Below, piece by piece: positions 16,719-23,596 of a stretch of DNA of 39,738 bases. The notes beneath the pieces are model-generated. The model was not told where the DNA came from. It saw only the letters and a program-made list of their open reading frames with translations, and did no database searches. This DNA is from Spirosoma fluviale. Its GTDB lineage: Bacteria; Bacteroidota; Bacteroidia; Cytophagales; Cyclobacteriaceae. The stretch covers positions 1 through 39,738 of the forward strand of contig CAMDEU010000010.1 of assembly GCA_945897085.1 (NCBI GenBank), given 5' to 3'. Both the position numbers and the translations under genes were made by a program. Each line of letters begins with the position of its first letter. Position 1 is the stretch's first letter.

Positions 16719-19322
16719 TTATTCCATTTTCTTTTTCAGTTCGTGAAGCTTCAGCAAGGCTTCAATTGGAGAGATCGTGTTAATATCCAGCTCGTCCAAT
16801 AACTTTTTAGCTTCCGCCAGCTTGGGATCCATTTCAAACAGCTGCAATTGAAAATTGGATTTGGGAACGCTGGCAAGCTTTGCGTTTTTTTCTTTTACAG
16901 ATTTATCTTTCTCTAAATGAGACATGATCTCAGCAGCACGAAGCACGATAGGATTAGGCATTCCCGCCATTTGTGCCACATGAATCCCAAAACTGTGCTC
17001 ACTTCCGCCTTCCTTAAGCGTACGCATGAAGATCACTTTATTTCCCACCTCCTTGACAGACACATTAAAATTTTTGATGCGGGGAAAATCACTCGCAAGC
17101 TGATTCAACTCGTGGTAGTGGGTGGCAAATAGTGTTTTTGCCTTACAATTTGGGTGCTGATGGAGATACTCAACAATTGACCAGGCAATCGAGATGCCGT
17201 CGTAAGTAGAGGTTCCTCTACCGATTTCATCCATTAGTACTAGGCTTCTGTTCGACAGGTTATTTAGAATACTGGCCGTCTCCGTCATTTCCACCATGAA
17301 GGTCGATTCCCCCTTGGAGAGGTTATCGGATGCGCCTACTCGCGTAAAGACCTTGTCGATAATCCCCACCCGAGCATAGGTTGCTGGCACAAAACTACCC
17401 ATCTGCGCCATTAACACGATCAATGCCGTCTGTCGCAGCAAAGCAGATTTTCCTGCCATATTGGGCCCTGTAATAATCAATATTTGCTGGCTATCGTGAT
17501 CCAAGTAGATGTCATTCGGTACATAGGTCTCCCCTACCGGCAACTGCTTTTCAATAACAGGATGCCTTCCTTCCTTGATTTCAAGGGTTTCGGTAGTGGA
17601 AATCTTAGGTCGGCAATAGCCATTGGAACCGGCCACCTTCGCAAAAGAAAGCAGGGCATCCAACATTCCCAGCACCTTCGCATTTTGTTGAATAGGGACG
17701 ACATAGGCCGCCACCTCCACTACAAGTTCTTGAAAATACTTTTGCTCAAGAGCAATCATTCGCTCCTCTGCATGAAGGATTTTCTCCTCGTACTCTTTCA
17801 GCTCAGGTGTGATGTATCGCTCAGCATTCACCAAGGTTTGCTTACGAATCCAGGAATCCGGCACCTTGTCCCTGTGCAAATGGGTCACTTCCAAATAGTA
17901 ACCAAACACCTTGTTGTAGGAGATTTTCAAGGAAGAAATTCCGGTTAGCTGTATTTCTCGCTGCTGAATCTGCAGCAAATAATCCTTGCCTCTATTCGCC
18001 AACCCTCGGTATTCATCCAGGCTTGGGTCTACCCCGTCCTTGATGACTCCTCCCTGATGCAAAAGCATGGGAGCAGACTCTTGCAGCTCTTTTTCAATTT
18101 TTTCTACTAGGAGCTCGCAAGGATGCAGCTGTTCGGATAGGCGCTTAAGAGTAGGATTTGACTGGGCTTTAAGCAAGGCTTTAATGGGAACGACCACATG
18201 AAGTGCCCGCTTGATCTGATTGATCTCTCGAGGATTGGCTCGTCCCACAACGACCTTAGAAATCAAGCGCTCTAGGTCGCCAGTTTGTTTCAGCTGCACC
18301 AGCATTTCCTCGATCAAGGAAGGGTTTTGGTAAAAAAAGTCTACCACATTCAGGCGTTCCTCGATGGCTTGTTTGTCTTTTAGGGGCAGCACCATCCACT
18401 TTTTAAGCATCCTTGAGCCCATCGGGGTCACCGTCTGGTCCAAAATTTGAATCAGCGGCACCCCTCCTTCATGTTGAGGAAAGACCAGCTCAAGATTTCG
18501 AATGGTAAACTTATCCAACCATACGTATTTATCTTCCGGAATGCGGGAAATGGCAGAGATATGCTGGATATCCTTGTGTTCCGTCTCCTCCAAATAATAC
18601 AATATTGCCCCCGCGGCTATACTTGCTGCTGGCAAATCCTCAATTCCAAACCCCTTCAAGCTTTTTGTTCCAAAGTGGTTTTTCAATTTGTCGTAAGTAA
18701 AATCGTACTGGTAAACCCAGTCTTCACAGTGGAAGGTGACAAATTCATTTTTTAAAAATTCCGAAGCAGCTTTTTTGGCAGCTTTTGAGAAAATAAGTTC
18801 GGAGGGAGTAAAGCTTTGCACCAGCTTTTCCAAATAAGAGAGATTCCCTTCTGCGCACATAAACTCCCCTGTGGAGATGTCCAAAAAGGCAATCCCATGG
18901 CTATCCTTTCCAAAATGAATGGACGCCAAGTAATTGTTTTTACGCGTATCGAGTACTTGGTCGTTGTAGGAGAGGCCAGGGGTAACCAATTCTGTCACCC
19001 CTCTTTTTACAATTCCTTTGACGCTTTTCGGGTCCTCGAGCTGATCGCAGATCGCTACTCTGTTGCCTGCGCGTACCAGCTTCGGGAGATAGGTGTCTAG
19101 AGAGTGGTGCGGAAAGCCTGCCAATTCGATGTGCGAGGCCGCACCATTGGCACGCTTGGTCAGCACGATATCCAAGATCCTGCTTGCTACCACCGCATCT
19201 TCACCAAAGGTCTCGTAAAAATCCCCAACGCGAAACAGCAGCAAGGCCCCGGGGTGCTTGGCCTTGATCGCATTGTACTGCTTCATCAAGGGGGTTTCTT
19301 GGCCGTCTTTGGATTTGCTCAT
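16719..19322 (-). CDS. mutS: DNA mismatch repair protein MutS
   Basis: MutS recognises base mismatches and small loops and starts methyl-independent mismatch repair with MutL. The 867-residue protein has the mismatch-reading FYE motif (Phe35-Tyr36-Glu37), the connector and lever domains, and the ABC-type ATPase with Walker A GPNMAGKS (619-626), the signature region SKGESTFMVEM, Walker B LVLMDEIGRGTSTYDG and the ATHYHEL switch. Length and all motifs fit MutS1. It is divergent from the RNA methylase gene across a 77-bp gap. Confidence 0.97.
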   Translation of the reverse strand: MSKSKDGQETPLMKQYNAIKAKHPGALLLFRVGDFYETFGEDAVVASRILDIVLTKRANGAASHIELAGFPHHSLDTYLPKLVRAGNRVAICDQLEDPKSVKGIVKRGVTELVTPGLSYNDQVLDTRKNNYLASIHFGKDSHGIAFLDISTGEFMCAEGNLSYLEKLVQSFTPSELIFSKAAKKAASEFLKNEFVTFHCEDWVYQYDFTYDKLKNHFGTKSLKGFGIEDLPAASIAAGAILYYLEETEHKDIQHISAISRIPEDKYVWLDKFTIRNLELVFPQHEGGVPLIQILDQTVTPMGSRMLKKWMVLPLKDKQAIEERLNVVDFFYQNPSLIEEMLVQLKQTGDLERLISKVVVGRANPREINQIKRALHVVVPIKALLKAQSNPTLKRLSEQLHPCELLVEKIEKELQESAPMLLHQGGVIKDGVDPSLDEYRGLANRGKDYLLQIQQREIQLTGISSLKISYNKVFGYYLEVTHLHRDKVPDSWIRKQTLVNAERYITPELKEYEEKILHAEERMIALEQKYFQELVVEVAAYVVPIQQNAKVLGMLDALLSFAKVAGSNGYCRPKISTTETLEIKEGRHPVIEKQLPVGETYVPNDIYLDHDSQQILIITGPNMAGKSALLRQTALIVLMAQMGSFVPATYARVGIIDKVFTRVGASDNLSKGESTFMVEMTETASILNNLSNRSLVLMDEIGRGTSTYDGISIAWSIVEYLHQHPNCKAKTLFATHYHELNQLASDFPRIKNFNVSVKEVGNKVIFMRTLKEGGSEHSFGIHVAQMAGMPNPIVLRAAEIMSHLEKDKSVKEKNAKLASVPKSNFQLQLFEMDPKLAEAKKLLDELDINTISPIEALLKLHELKKKME

Positions 19323-19341
19323 GCGTAAATTAGAATTGTCG

Positions 19342-19349
19342 TACTTTTG
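19342..19349 (+). promoter_or_regulatory. Candidate -7 box for the SpoU-type methylase gene
   Basis: TACTTTTG matches TAnnTTTG at every defined base, about 50 bp before the methylase ATG. The nearest TTG upstream is 24 bp away, beyond the usual 19-23, so only half of the promoter is convincing. Confidence 0.35.
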
Positions 19350-19399
19350 ACTCGGAAAATAGACCTGAAAATAGCCGATTCAATAAGGAAATAAAAGAG

Positions 19400-19936
19400 A
19401 TGAAGAAATTAAGCATGGAAGAGCTGGAACGCCTGTCCGTTCAGGAGTTTAAAGAAACCAAAAAATCACCCCTAGTACTCGTGCTGGATAATGTGCGCAG
19501 CCTCAACAATGTGGGCTCAGCCTTCCGAACAGGAGATGCTTTTCGAGTGGAAAAAATTTACCTCTGCGGAATTACGGGTACTCCTCCACACCGAGACATT
19601 CAAAAAACGGCCCTTGGCTCCACCGAATCTGTAGATTGGGAATATTGCAGCAGCACCTTAGAAGCCGTTGCCCAATTAAAGACTGAAGGATTTTATTGCT
19701 GTGCCTTGGAACAGGTTGAAAATTCTACCCCCTTGCAGCAGTTTACCCCAAAAAAGGGCAGCAAATACGCACTCATCTTTGGCAATGAAGTCTTCGGAGT
19801 CGAAGAAGAAGTGCTCAAGTTCTGTGACGAGGTCCTTGAAATCCCTCAGCTCGGCACCAAGCACTCCCTCAATATTTCCGTAACACTAGGCATCGCTGTT
19901 TGGGATCTTATGGTGAAATTAGAAGAGTTTGGTTGA
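19400..19936 (+). CDS. TrmH/SpoU-family RNA 2'-O-methyltransferase
   Basis: This is a knotted SPOUT-class methylase that puts a 2'-O-methyl group on tRNA or rRNA using SAM. The 178-residue protein is nearly the bare catalytic domain. Motif 1 is NNVGSAFRTGDAF with the catalytic Arg, motif 2 is FGNEVFGVEEEVL, motif 3 is LNISVTLGIAVWDL, which forms the knot. The short N-terminal extension (about 20 residues) is charged. The family covers several targets (tRNA G18, C34, rRNA G2251), and the sequence alone does not decide between them. Convergent with the fadE-like gene. Confidence 0.88.
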   Translation: MKKLSMEELERLSVQEFKETKKSPLVLVLDNVRSLNNVGSAFRTGDAFRVEKIYLCGITGTPPHRDIQKTALGSTESVDWEYCSSTLEAVAQLKTEGFYCCALEQVENSTPLQQFTPKKGSKYALIFGNEVFGVEEEVLKFCDEVLEIPQLGTKHSLNISVTLGIAVWDLMVKLEEFG

Positions 19937-19959
19937 AAGACAGGGTAAAGAAACACAGC

Positions 19960-20078
19960 GGAAATATGATGGAAATACAATAGAAATAATACGAGCAAGC
20001 TCGTAGAAATAAGGAGTACAATTCGTATTTCTACCTTATTTCACGAAGCAAAGCGAAGTTTATTTCCATCGTATTTCC
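19960..20078. repeat. Nested inverted-repeat element between convergent genes
   Basis: The outer arms 19960-19977 and 20061-20078 are reverse complements at 17 of 18 positions (GGAAATATGATGGAAATA against its partner with one C/T change). Inside are a 9-bp inverted repeat (GAAATAAGG at 20006-20014, CCTTATTTC at 20034-20042) and a short palindrome ACGAGCAAGCTCGT (19991-20004). No ORF of note lies within. It could be a small non-autonomous repeat or a bidirectional terminator structure for the converging methylase and fadE-like genes. Confidence 0.65.
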
Positions 20079-20109
20079 TACTTGGTACTTGGTACCTGGT
20101 ACATTTTAC
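20078..20109 (-). repeat. GTAC heptad array 1 (3' of the fadE-like gene)
   Basis: GTAC at 20085, 20092 and 20099 repeats with an exact 7-bp period; degenerate units CTAC (20078) and TTAC (20106) keep the same phase. The last unit directly touches the fadE-like stop codon at 20110-20112. Confidence 0.8.
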
Positions 20110-21903
20110 TTAAAAAGGATATTTCCCTTCCCCAATCATCACATCCGCCACTTGTCTACGTAGCTCCTTGGTATTGATAAAGTCAGGCTTCGTAAATCGC
20201 TTTAAGCCCATCAGCATCACTTTTTGTTCGTCGCCTTTGGCAAAGGAAACGATCGCTTCTTTGGCAGCAGCCTCCACCTTGTCAATAGCTTCGTACAAGT
20301 AAATCTTGGACATCGCTATTTGGGCCGCACAGGCTGCTTCACCTCGTTGATTGACTAGTTTTTCAGTTCGTAGCAACACCGACTCTGCAGCATAGATTTC
20401 AATCATCACATCTGCCAAATTCATCATGATTTCTTGCTCGTCCTCAATCCGGTCCTGCAAGGCCATTGCTGCCTTTCCGCCGACCATTAGAAACACCTTC
20501 TTTAGTTTATAAACTAGGTCCTTCTCCATCGCAAAGAGCTCGGAAGTATCGATGCTTTCAAAGGAAGGAACTGACACCAATTCTGAAGCCACTGCCATCG
20601 CGGGCTCAAACAAATTAATCTCTCCCTTCATCGCACGCTTGAGCACCATGCCCACCATCAGCATGCGGTTAATTTCGTTGGTGCCCTCGTAAATACGGGA
20701 AATTCGAGCATCTCGATAAGCTCTTTCCATCGGCGCATCAGCAGAGTAGCCCATGCCTCCATAAATCTGCACTCCCTGATCCACAATGTAGTCCAGCACT
20801 TCGGATCCATGAACTTTGGCGATTGCACATTCGATGGCAAACTGTTCCATGGCCTTCAACTTGGCTTCGGAATCAGAAAGCCCCTGTGCAGCCAAGGCGC
20901 CCATGCGGTCTTCAATATCTTGACCTGCACGGTAGCATAGAGACTCCGTTGCATAGATTCGGGTGGCCATCTCCGCCAACTTTGCTTTGATCGCCCCAAA
21001 GGTGTTGATCGATACACCAAACTGCTTTCTTTCACCAGAATAGCGGACGCACTGAGAAGTAACCGTTCTAGCGCCTCCAAGTATTCCTGCTCCTAACTTC
21101 ACTCGCCCGATATTGAGAATGTTTACGGCGATTTTAAAGCCATTTCCTCGGTCTGAAAGCATATTCGCTACAGGTACCGGACAGTCGTTGAAAAACACCT
21201 GGCGGGTAGAGGAACCTTTGATACCCAATTTCTTCTCCTCCTCATTCATGGTGATTCCCCCGAAGGTTTTTTCCACAATAAATGCAGTTAGGTTTTTATC
21301 GTCGGCAATCTTGGCAAACACAATAAATAAGTCTGCAAAGCCCGCATTGGAAATCCACATCTTCTGGCCTGTAATCAGGTACTGGGTTCCATCCGCAGAA
21401 AGGACAGCCTTGGTTTTGCCGCTGTTGGCATCAGATCCCGCATCTGGCTCAGTCAAGCAGTAGCAAGCGGCCCATTCACCAGTAGCCAGCTTGGGGAGAT
21501 ACGTTTGCTTTTGGTCTTCCGTACCGTAGTACAAAATTGGTAAAGTGCCAATCCCTGTATGTGCGCCATAGGTGGTGGAAAAAGAACCGGAAGCACCAAT
21601 GATATCCGCAATCAGCATGGAGGTATTGAAACTCATGCCCAGTCCACCATATTCCTCAGGAACGGCGATGCCAAGCAGGCCCAGGTCTCCCGCCTTTTTG
21701 AAAAGCGCCGGCACCAACTCCGGGTGCTTCATGCTGTCAATGGCTTCTACGTTGGGATTGATCTCCGTCTCAATAAAATCTTGACAGGCTTGAGCCATCA
21801 TTTTTTGCTCTTCACTGAATTCCTCAGGAATAAAAATGTCCTGTGCTGGGGTTTCTCTCACAAGAAACTCTCCGCCTTGGATGCTGTTGGTTTGTGTTGA
21901 CAT
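20110..21903 (-). CDS. fadE: Acyl-CoA dehydrogenase (FadE type)
   Basis: This FAD enzyme catalyses the first step of beta-oxidation, turning acyl-CoA into trans-2-enoyl-CoA. At 597 residues it is of the long form with a C-terminal extension beyond the usual 380-residue core, as in VLCAD and Bacillus FadE. Motifs include CLTEPDAGSDANSGKTKA with the flavin-contacting loop, WISNAGFADLFIVFAK, RKQFGVSINTFGAIKAKLAEMA, and YEGTNEINRMLMVGM, whose Glu is the expected catalytic base. It is the last gene of the minus-strand fatty-acid locus. The 339-bp gap upstream is full of repeats, so it may be transcribed separately. Confidence 0.92.
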   Translation of the reverse strand: MSTQTNSIQGGEFLVRETPAQDIFIPEEFSEEQKMMAQACQDFIETEINPNVEAIDSMKHPELVPALFKKAGDLGLLGIAVPEEYGGLGMSFNTSMLIADIIGASGSFSTTYGAHTGIGTLPILYYGTEDQKQTYLPKLATGEWAACYCLTEPDAGSDANSGKTKAVLSADGTQYLITGQKMWISNAGFADLFIVFAKIADDKNLTAFIVEKTFGGITMNEEEKKLGIKGSSTRQVFFNDCPVPVANMLSDRGNGFKIAVNILNIGRVKLGAGILGGARTVTSQCVRYSGERKQFGVSINTFGAIKAKLAEMATRIYATESLCYRAGQDIEDRMGALAAQGLSDSEAKLKAMEQFAIECAIAKVHGSEVLDYIVDQGVQIYGGMGYSADAPMERAYRDARISRIYEGTNEINRMLMVGMVLKRAMKGEINLFEPAMAVASELVSVPSFESIDTSELFAMEKDLVYKLKKVFLMVGGKAAMALQDRIEDEQEIMMNLADVMIEIYAAESVLLRTEKLVNQRGEAACAAQIAMSKIYLYEAIDKVEAAAKEAIVSFAKGDEQKVMLMGLKRFTKPDFINTKELRRQVADVMIGEGKYPF

Positions 21904-21948
21904 GGTAGTGTATGTTTTCGTTTTTTTTAATCAAAATGCTAGTGTTTT

Positions 21949-21973
21949 GTACGAAGTACCAAGTACAATGTAC
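21949..21973 (+). repeat. GTAC heptad array 2
   Basis: Four GTAC units start at 21949, 21956, 21963 and 21970, an exact 7-bp period, with spacers GAA, CAA and AAT. It lies upstream of the fadE-like start and is opposite in orientation to the arrays that follow stop codons. Confidence 0.85.
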
Positions 21974-22055
21974 CAAGATTAATAAGTCGCTAGTATCAAG
22001 TAAAAGGTATTCTACCTTACTTCGGCAGGCAGTATTCATGTCTTACGGCGAATCC

Positions 22056-22087
22056 CTACATTGTACTTCGTTCTTGGTACTTTGTAC
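22056..22087 (-). repeat. GTAC heptad array 3
   Basis: Units at 22063, 22077 and 22084 are GTAC; the 22070 unit is GTTC and the 22056 unit CTAC, all in 7-bp phase. It is inverted relative to array 2. Confidence 0.75.
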
Positions 22088-22090
22088 AAT

Positions 22091-22187
22091 CTTCTTCATT
22101 CTTCAATCGGTGTTCAGCGTTCAACATTAGTTAAATCCCGTATTCCGCCTGCCTACGGCAGGTAGGCCTGCCCGCCGCGGCGGGTAC
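22091..22187 (+). repeat. Composite dispersed repeat, copy 1
   Basis: It begins with TCTTCATTCTTCAATCGG and GTTCAGCGTTCAACATTAG, passes through ATCCCGTATTCCG, and ends in two GC-rich palindromic parts: a hairpin CCTGCC-TAC-GGCAGG (22148-22162) and the perfect palindrome CCCGCCGCGGCGGG (22171-22184). A diverged copy lies at 39079-39197 in inverse orientation; bases 22161-22184 are identical there over 24 nt. Confidence 0.75.
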
Positions 22188-22209
22188 TTCGTAGATCGCA
22201 CTTGACTCC

Positions 22210-22241
22210 CTACTTGGTACTTTGTACTTAGTTCTTCGTAC
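22210..22241 (-). repeat. GTAC heptad array 4 (3' of the fadA-like gene)
   Basis: GTAC at 22217, 22224 and 22238 with GTTC at 22231 and CTAC at 22210, all in 7-bp phase. The array ends 1 bp before the fadA-like stop codon at 22243-22245. Confidence 0.8.
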
Positions 22242-22242
22242 T

Positions 22243-23418
22243 TTATTTTAATAATTCGTATATCCCCGCTACTCCCTGGCCGCCGCCAACGCAAGCGGTC
22301 ACGAGACCGTATTTTTTGTTTTGTCGACGGAGTTCATTGAATAGTTGTATAGAAAGCTTAGCTCCAGTACATCCCAGCGGGTGTCCCAAAGCTACCGCGC
22401 CTCCATTGACATTAACTAAGGATGGATTGATGTCCAAGGACTTCATCACAGCCAAACCTTGCGCAGCAAAGGCCTCATTGAGTTCAATTAGGTCAATGTC
22501 CTGAAGACTAAGTCCTGCCTGCTTCAGCGCCTTGGGAACCGCCTCTTTGGGTCCAATGCCCATGATGCGCGGATCCACCCCTGCTACGGAGTAAGACATC
22601 ATACGCGCAATAGGGTCTAGGCCAAGGGATTTCATCAAACGCTCGGACATCACGACCACAAAGGCGGCCCCATCGGAGGTTTGAGAGGAGTTTCCTGCAG
22701 TCACCTGTCCACCAAGTCTGAATGCAGGTTTCAACGCCGCCAAGGCCTCCATGGTTGTGCCTGCACGAGGGCCTTCATCCATGTCGACGATAAACTTTCG
22801 GGTTTTCTTTCTTCCTTTTTCATCCAGGTAGGTTTCTTCTACCTCCACAGGTACAATTTCGTCTTTAAACTTACCCGCGGCTATCGCCGCAAGGGCTTTT
22901 TCGTGAGAGCGCACAGAAAAGGCATCTGCCTCCTCCCGTGTGATGCTATAGTCCTTGGCAAGCTCCTCAGCGGTCAATCCCATGCTGAGGTAGTAGGATG
23001 GGTGCTGAGAGGCAATCTTCCAGTTGAGCGCCGTCTTGTAGCCCATCATGGGCACCAAAGACATGGACTCTGTACCGCCCGCAATGATGCAATCGGCCAT
23101 CCCGGCTTTGATTTTACCCACAGCGAGAGCGATGGCTTCCAAACCAGAACCACAGTAGCGGTTCATCACAAATCCAGGAACATCTATTCCCAGAGCCATG
23201 AGCGAAATCATCCGGCCCATTTGCATTCCTTGTTCGGCTTCAGGAACCGCGTTGCCCACGATGAGGTCATCGACTAGTTTGGGCTCAAGCCCAGGAGTAT
23301 TGGCGACCAAATGCTTGATCACATCTGCTGCCAAATCATCCGGACGGTAAAAACGAAATCCTCCTTTTTTGGACTTTCCAACTGCTGACCTATATCCGTT
23401 TATAATGTATGCATCCAT
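22243..23418 (-). CDS. fadA: Acetyl-CoA acyltransferase (thiolase, FadA type)
   Basis: This thiolase catalyses the last step of beta-oxidation, cleaving 3-ketoacyl-CoA with CoA into acetyl-CoA and a shortened acyl-CoA. The nucleophilic Cys is in NRYCGSGLEAIALA, the His in GGAVALGHPLGCTGAK and the second Cys in ACVGGGQGVAGI. I place the start at the ATG at 23418 (MDAYIINGYRSAVGK), giving 391 residues as usual for the family. The reading frame extends 14 codons further to a TTG (23460), but that extension (ILFIYNKQKIRYK) is not family-like. It lies between the fadN-like and fadE-like genes, the order known for the Bacillus subtilis fadNAE operon. Confidence 0.93.
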   Translation of the reverse strand: MDAYIINGYRSAVGKSKKGGFRFYRPDDLAADVIKHLVANTPGLEPKLVDDLIVGNAVPEAEQGMQMGRMISLMALGIDVPGFVMNRYCGSGLEAIALAVGKIKAGMADCIIAGGTESMSLVPMMGYKTALNWKIASQHPSYYLSMGLTAEELAKDYSITREEADAFSVRSHEKALAAIAAGKFKDEIVPVEVEETYLDEKGRKKTRKFIVDMDEGPRAGTTMEALAALKPAFRLGGQVTAGNSSQTSDGAAFVVVMSERLMKSLGLDPIARMMSYSVAGVDPRIMGIGPKEAVPKALKQAGLSLQDIDLIELNEAFAAQGLAVMKSLDINPSLVNVNGGAVALGHPLGCTGAKLSIQLFNELRRQNKKYGLVTACVGGGQGVAGIYELLK

Positions 23419-23549
23419 TTTGTATCGAATTTTTTGTTTGTTGTAAATGAAGAGTATCAAGTCTCTAGTATGAAATAGGAATTGTCTTTAAGACATAAAT
23501 TCCACTTTCATGGGGTCTTTTACTTGATACTCGCGATTTAGAAATCTTT

Positions 23550-23574
23550 GTACATTGTACTTGGTACTTCGTAC
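23550..23574 (-). repeat. GTAC heptad array 5 (3' of the fadN-like gene)
   Basis: Four perfect GTAC units at 23550, 23557, 23564 and 23571, an exact 7-bp period with spacers ATT, TTG and TTC. It begins 22 bp past the fadN-like stop codon. Confidence 0.85.
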
Positions 23575-23596
23575 AAATTTTATCTTGATACTTTTA

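Larger units (their letters stand above)
21904..22242. repeat. Repeat-filled gap between fadA-like and fadE-like genes
   Basis: This 339-bp noncoding stretch contains three GTAC heptad arrays (21949-21973 in inverse orientation, 22056-22087 and 22210-22241) and one copy of a composite repeat of about 100 bp (22091-22187) with GC-rich palindromes. The first two arrays form an inverted pair around about 80 bp that include CTAGTATCAAGT, a word seen again (with its complement) in the gap at 23419-23596. I see no conserved ORF and no convincing promoter, though one for fadE may be present. Confidence 0.7.

Noticed and set aside
22681-23277. A 198-codon plus-strand frame antisense to the thiolase gene
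   Set aside because: It lies wholly opposite conserved thiolase codons and shows no domain.
23419-23460. N-terminal extension of the thiolase from a TTG at 23460
   Set aside because: The 14 added residues are unlike thiolases and the ATG at 23418 gives the normal family start.
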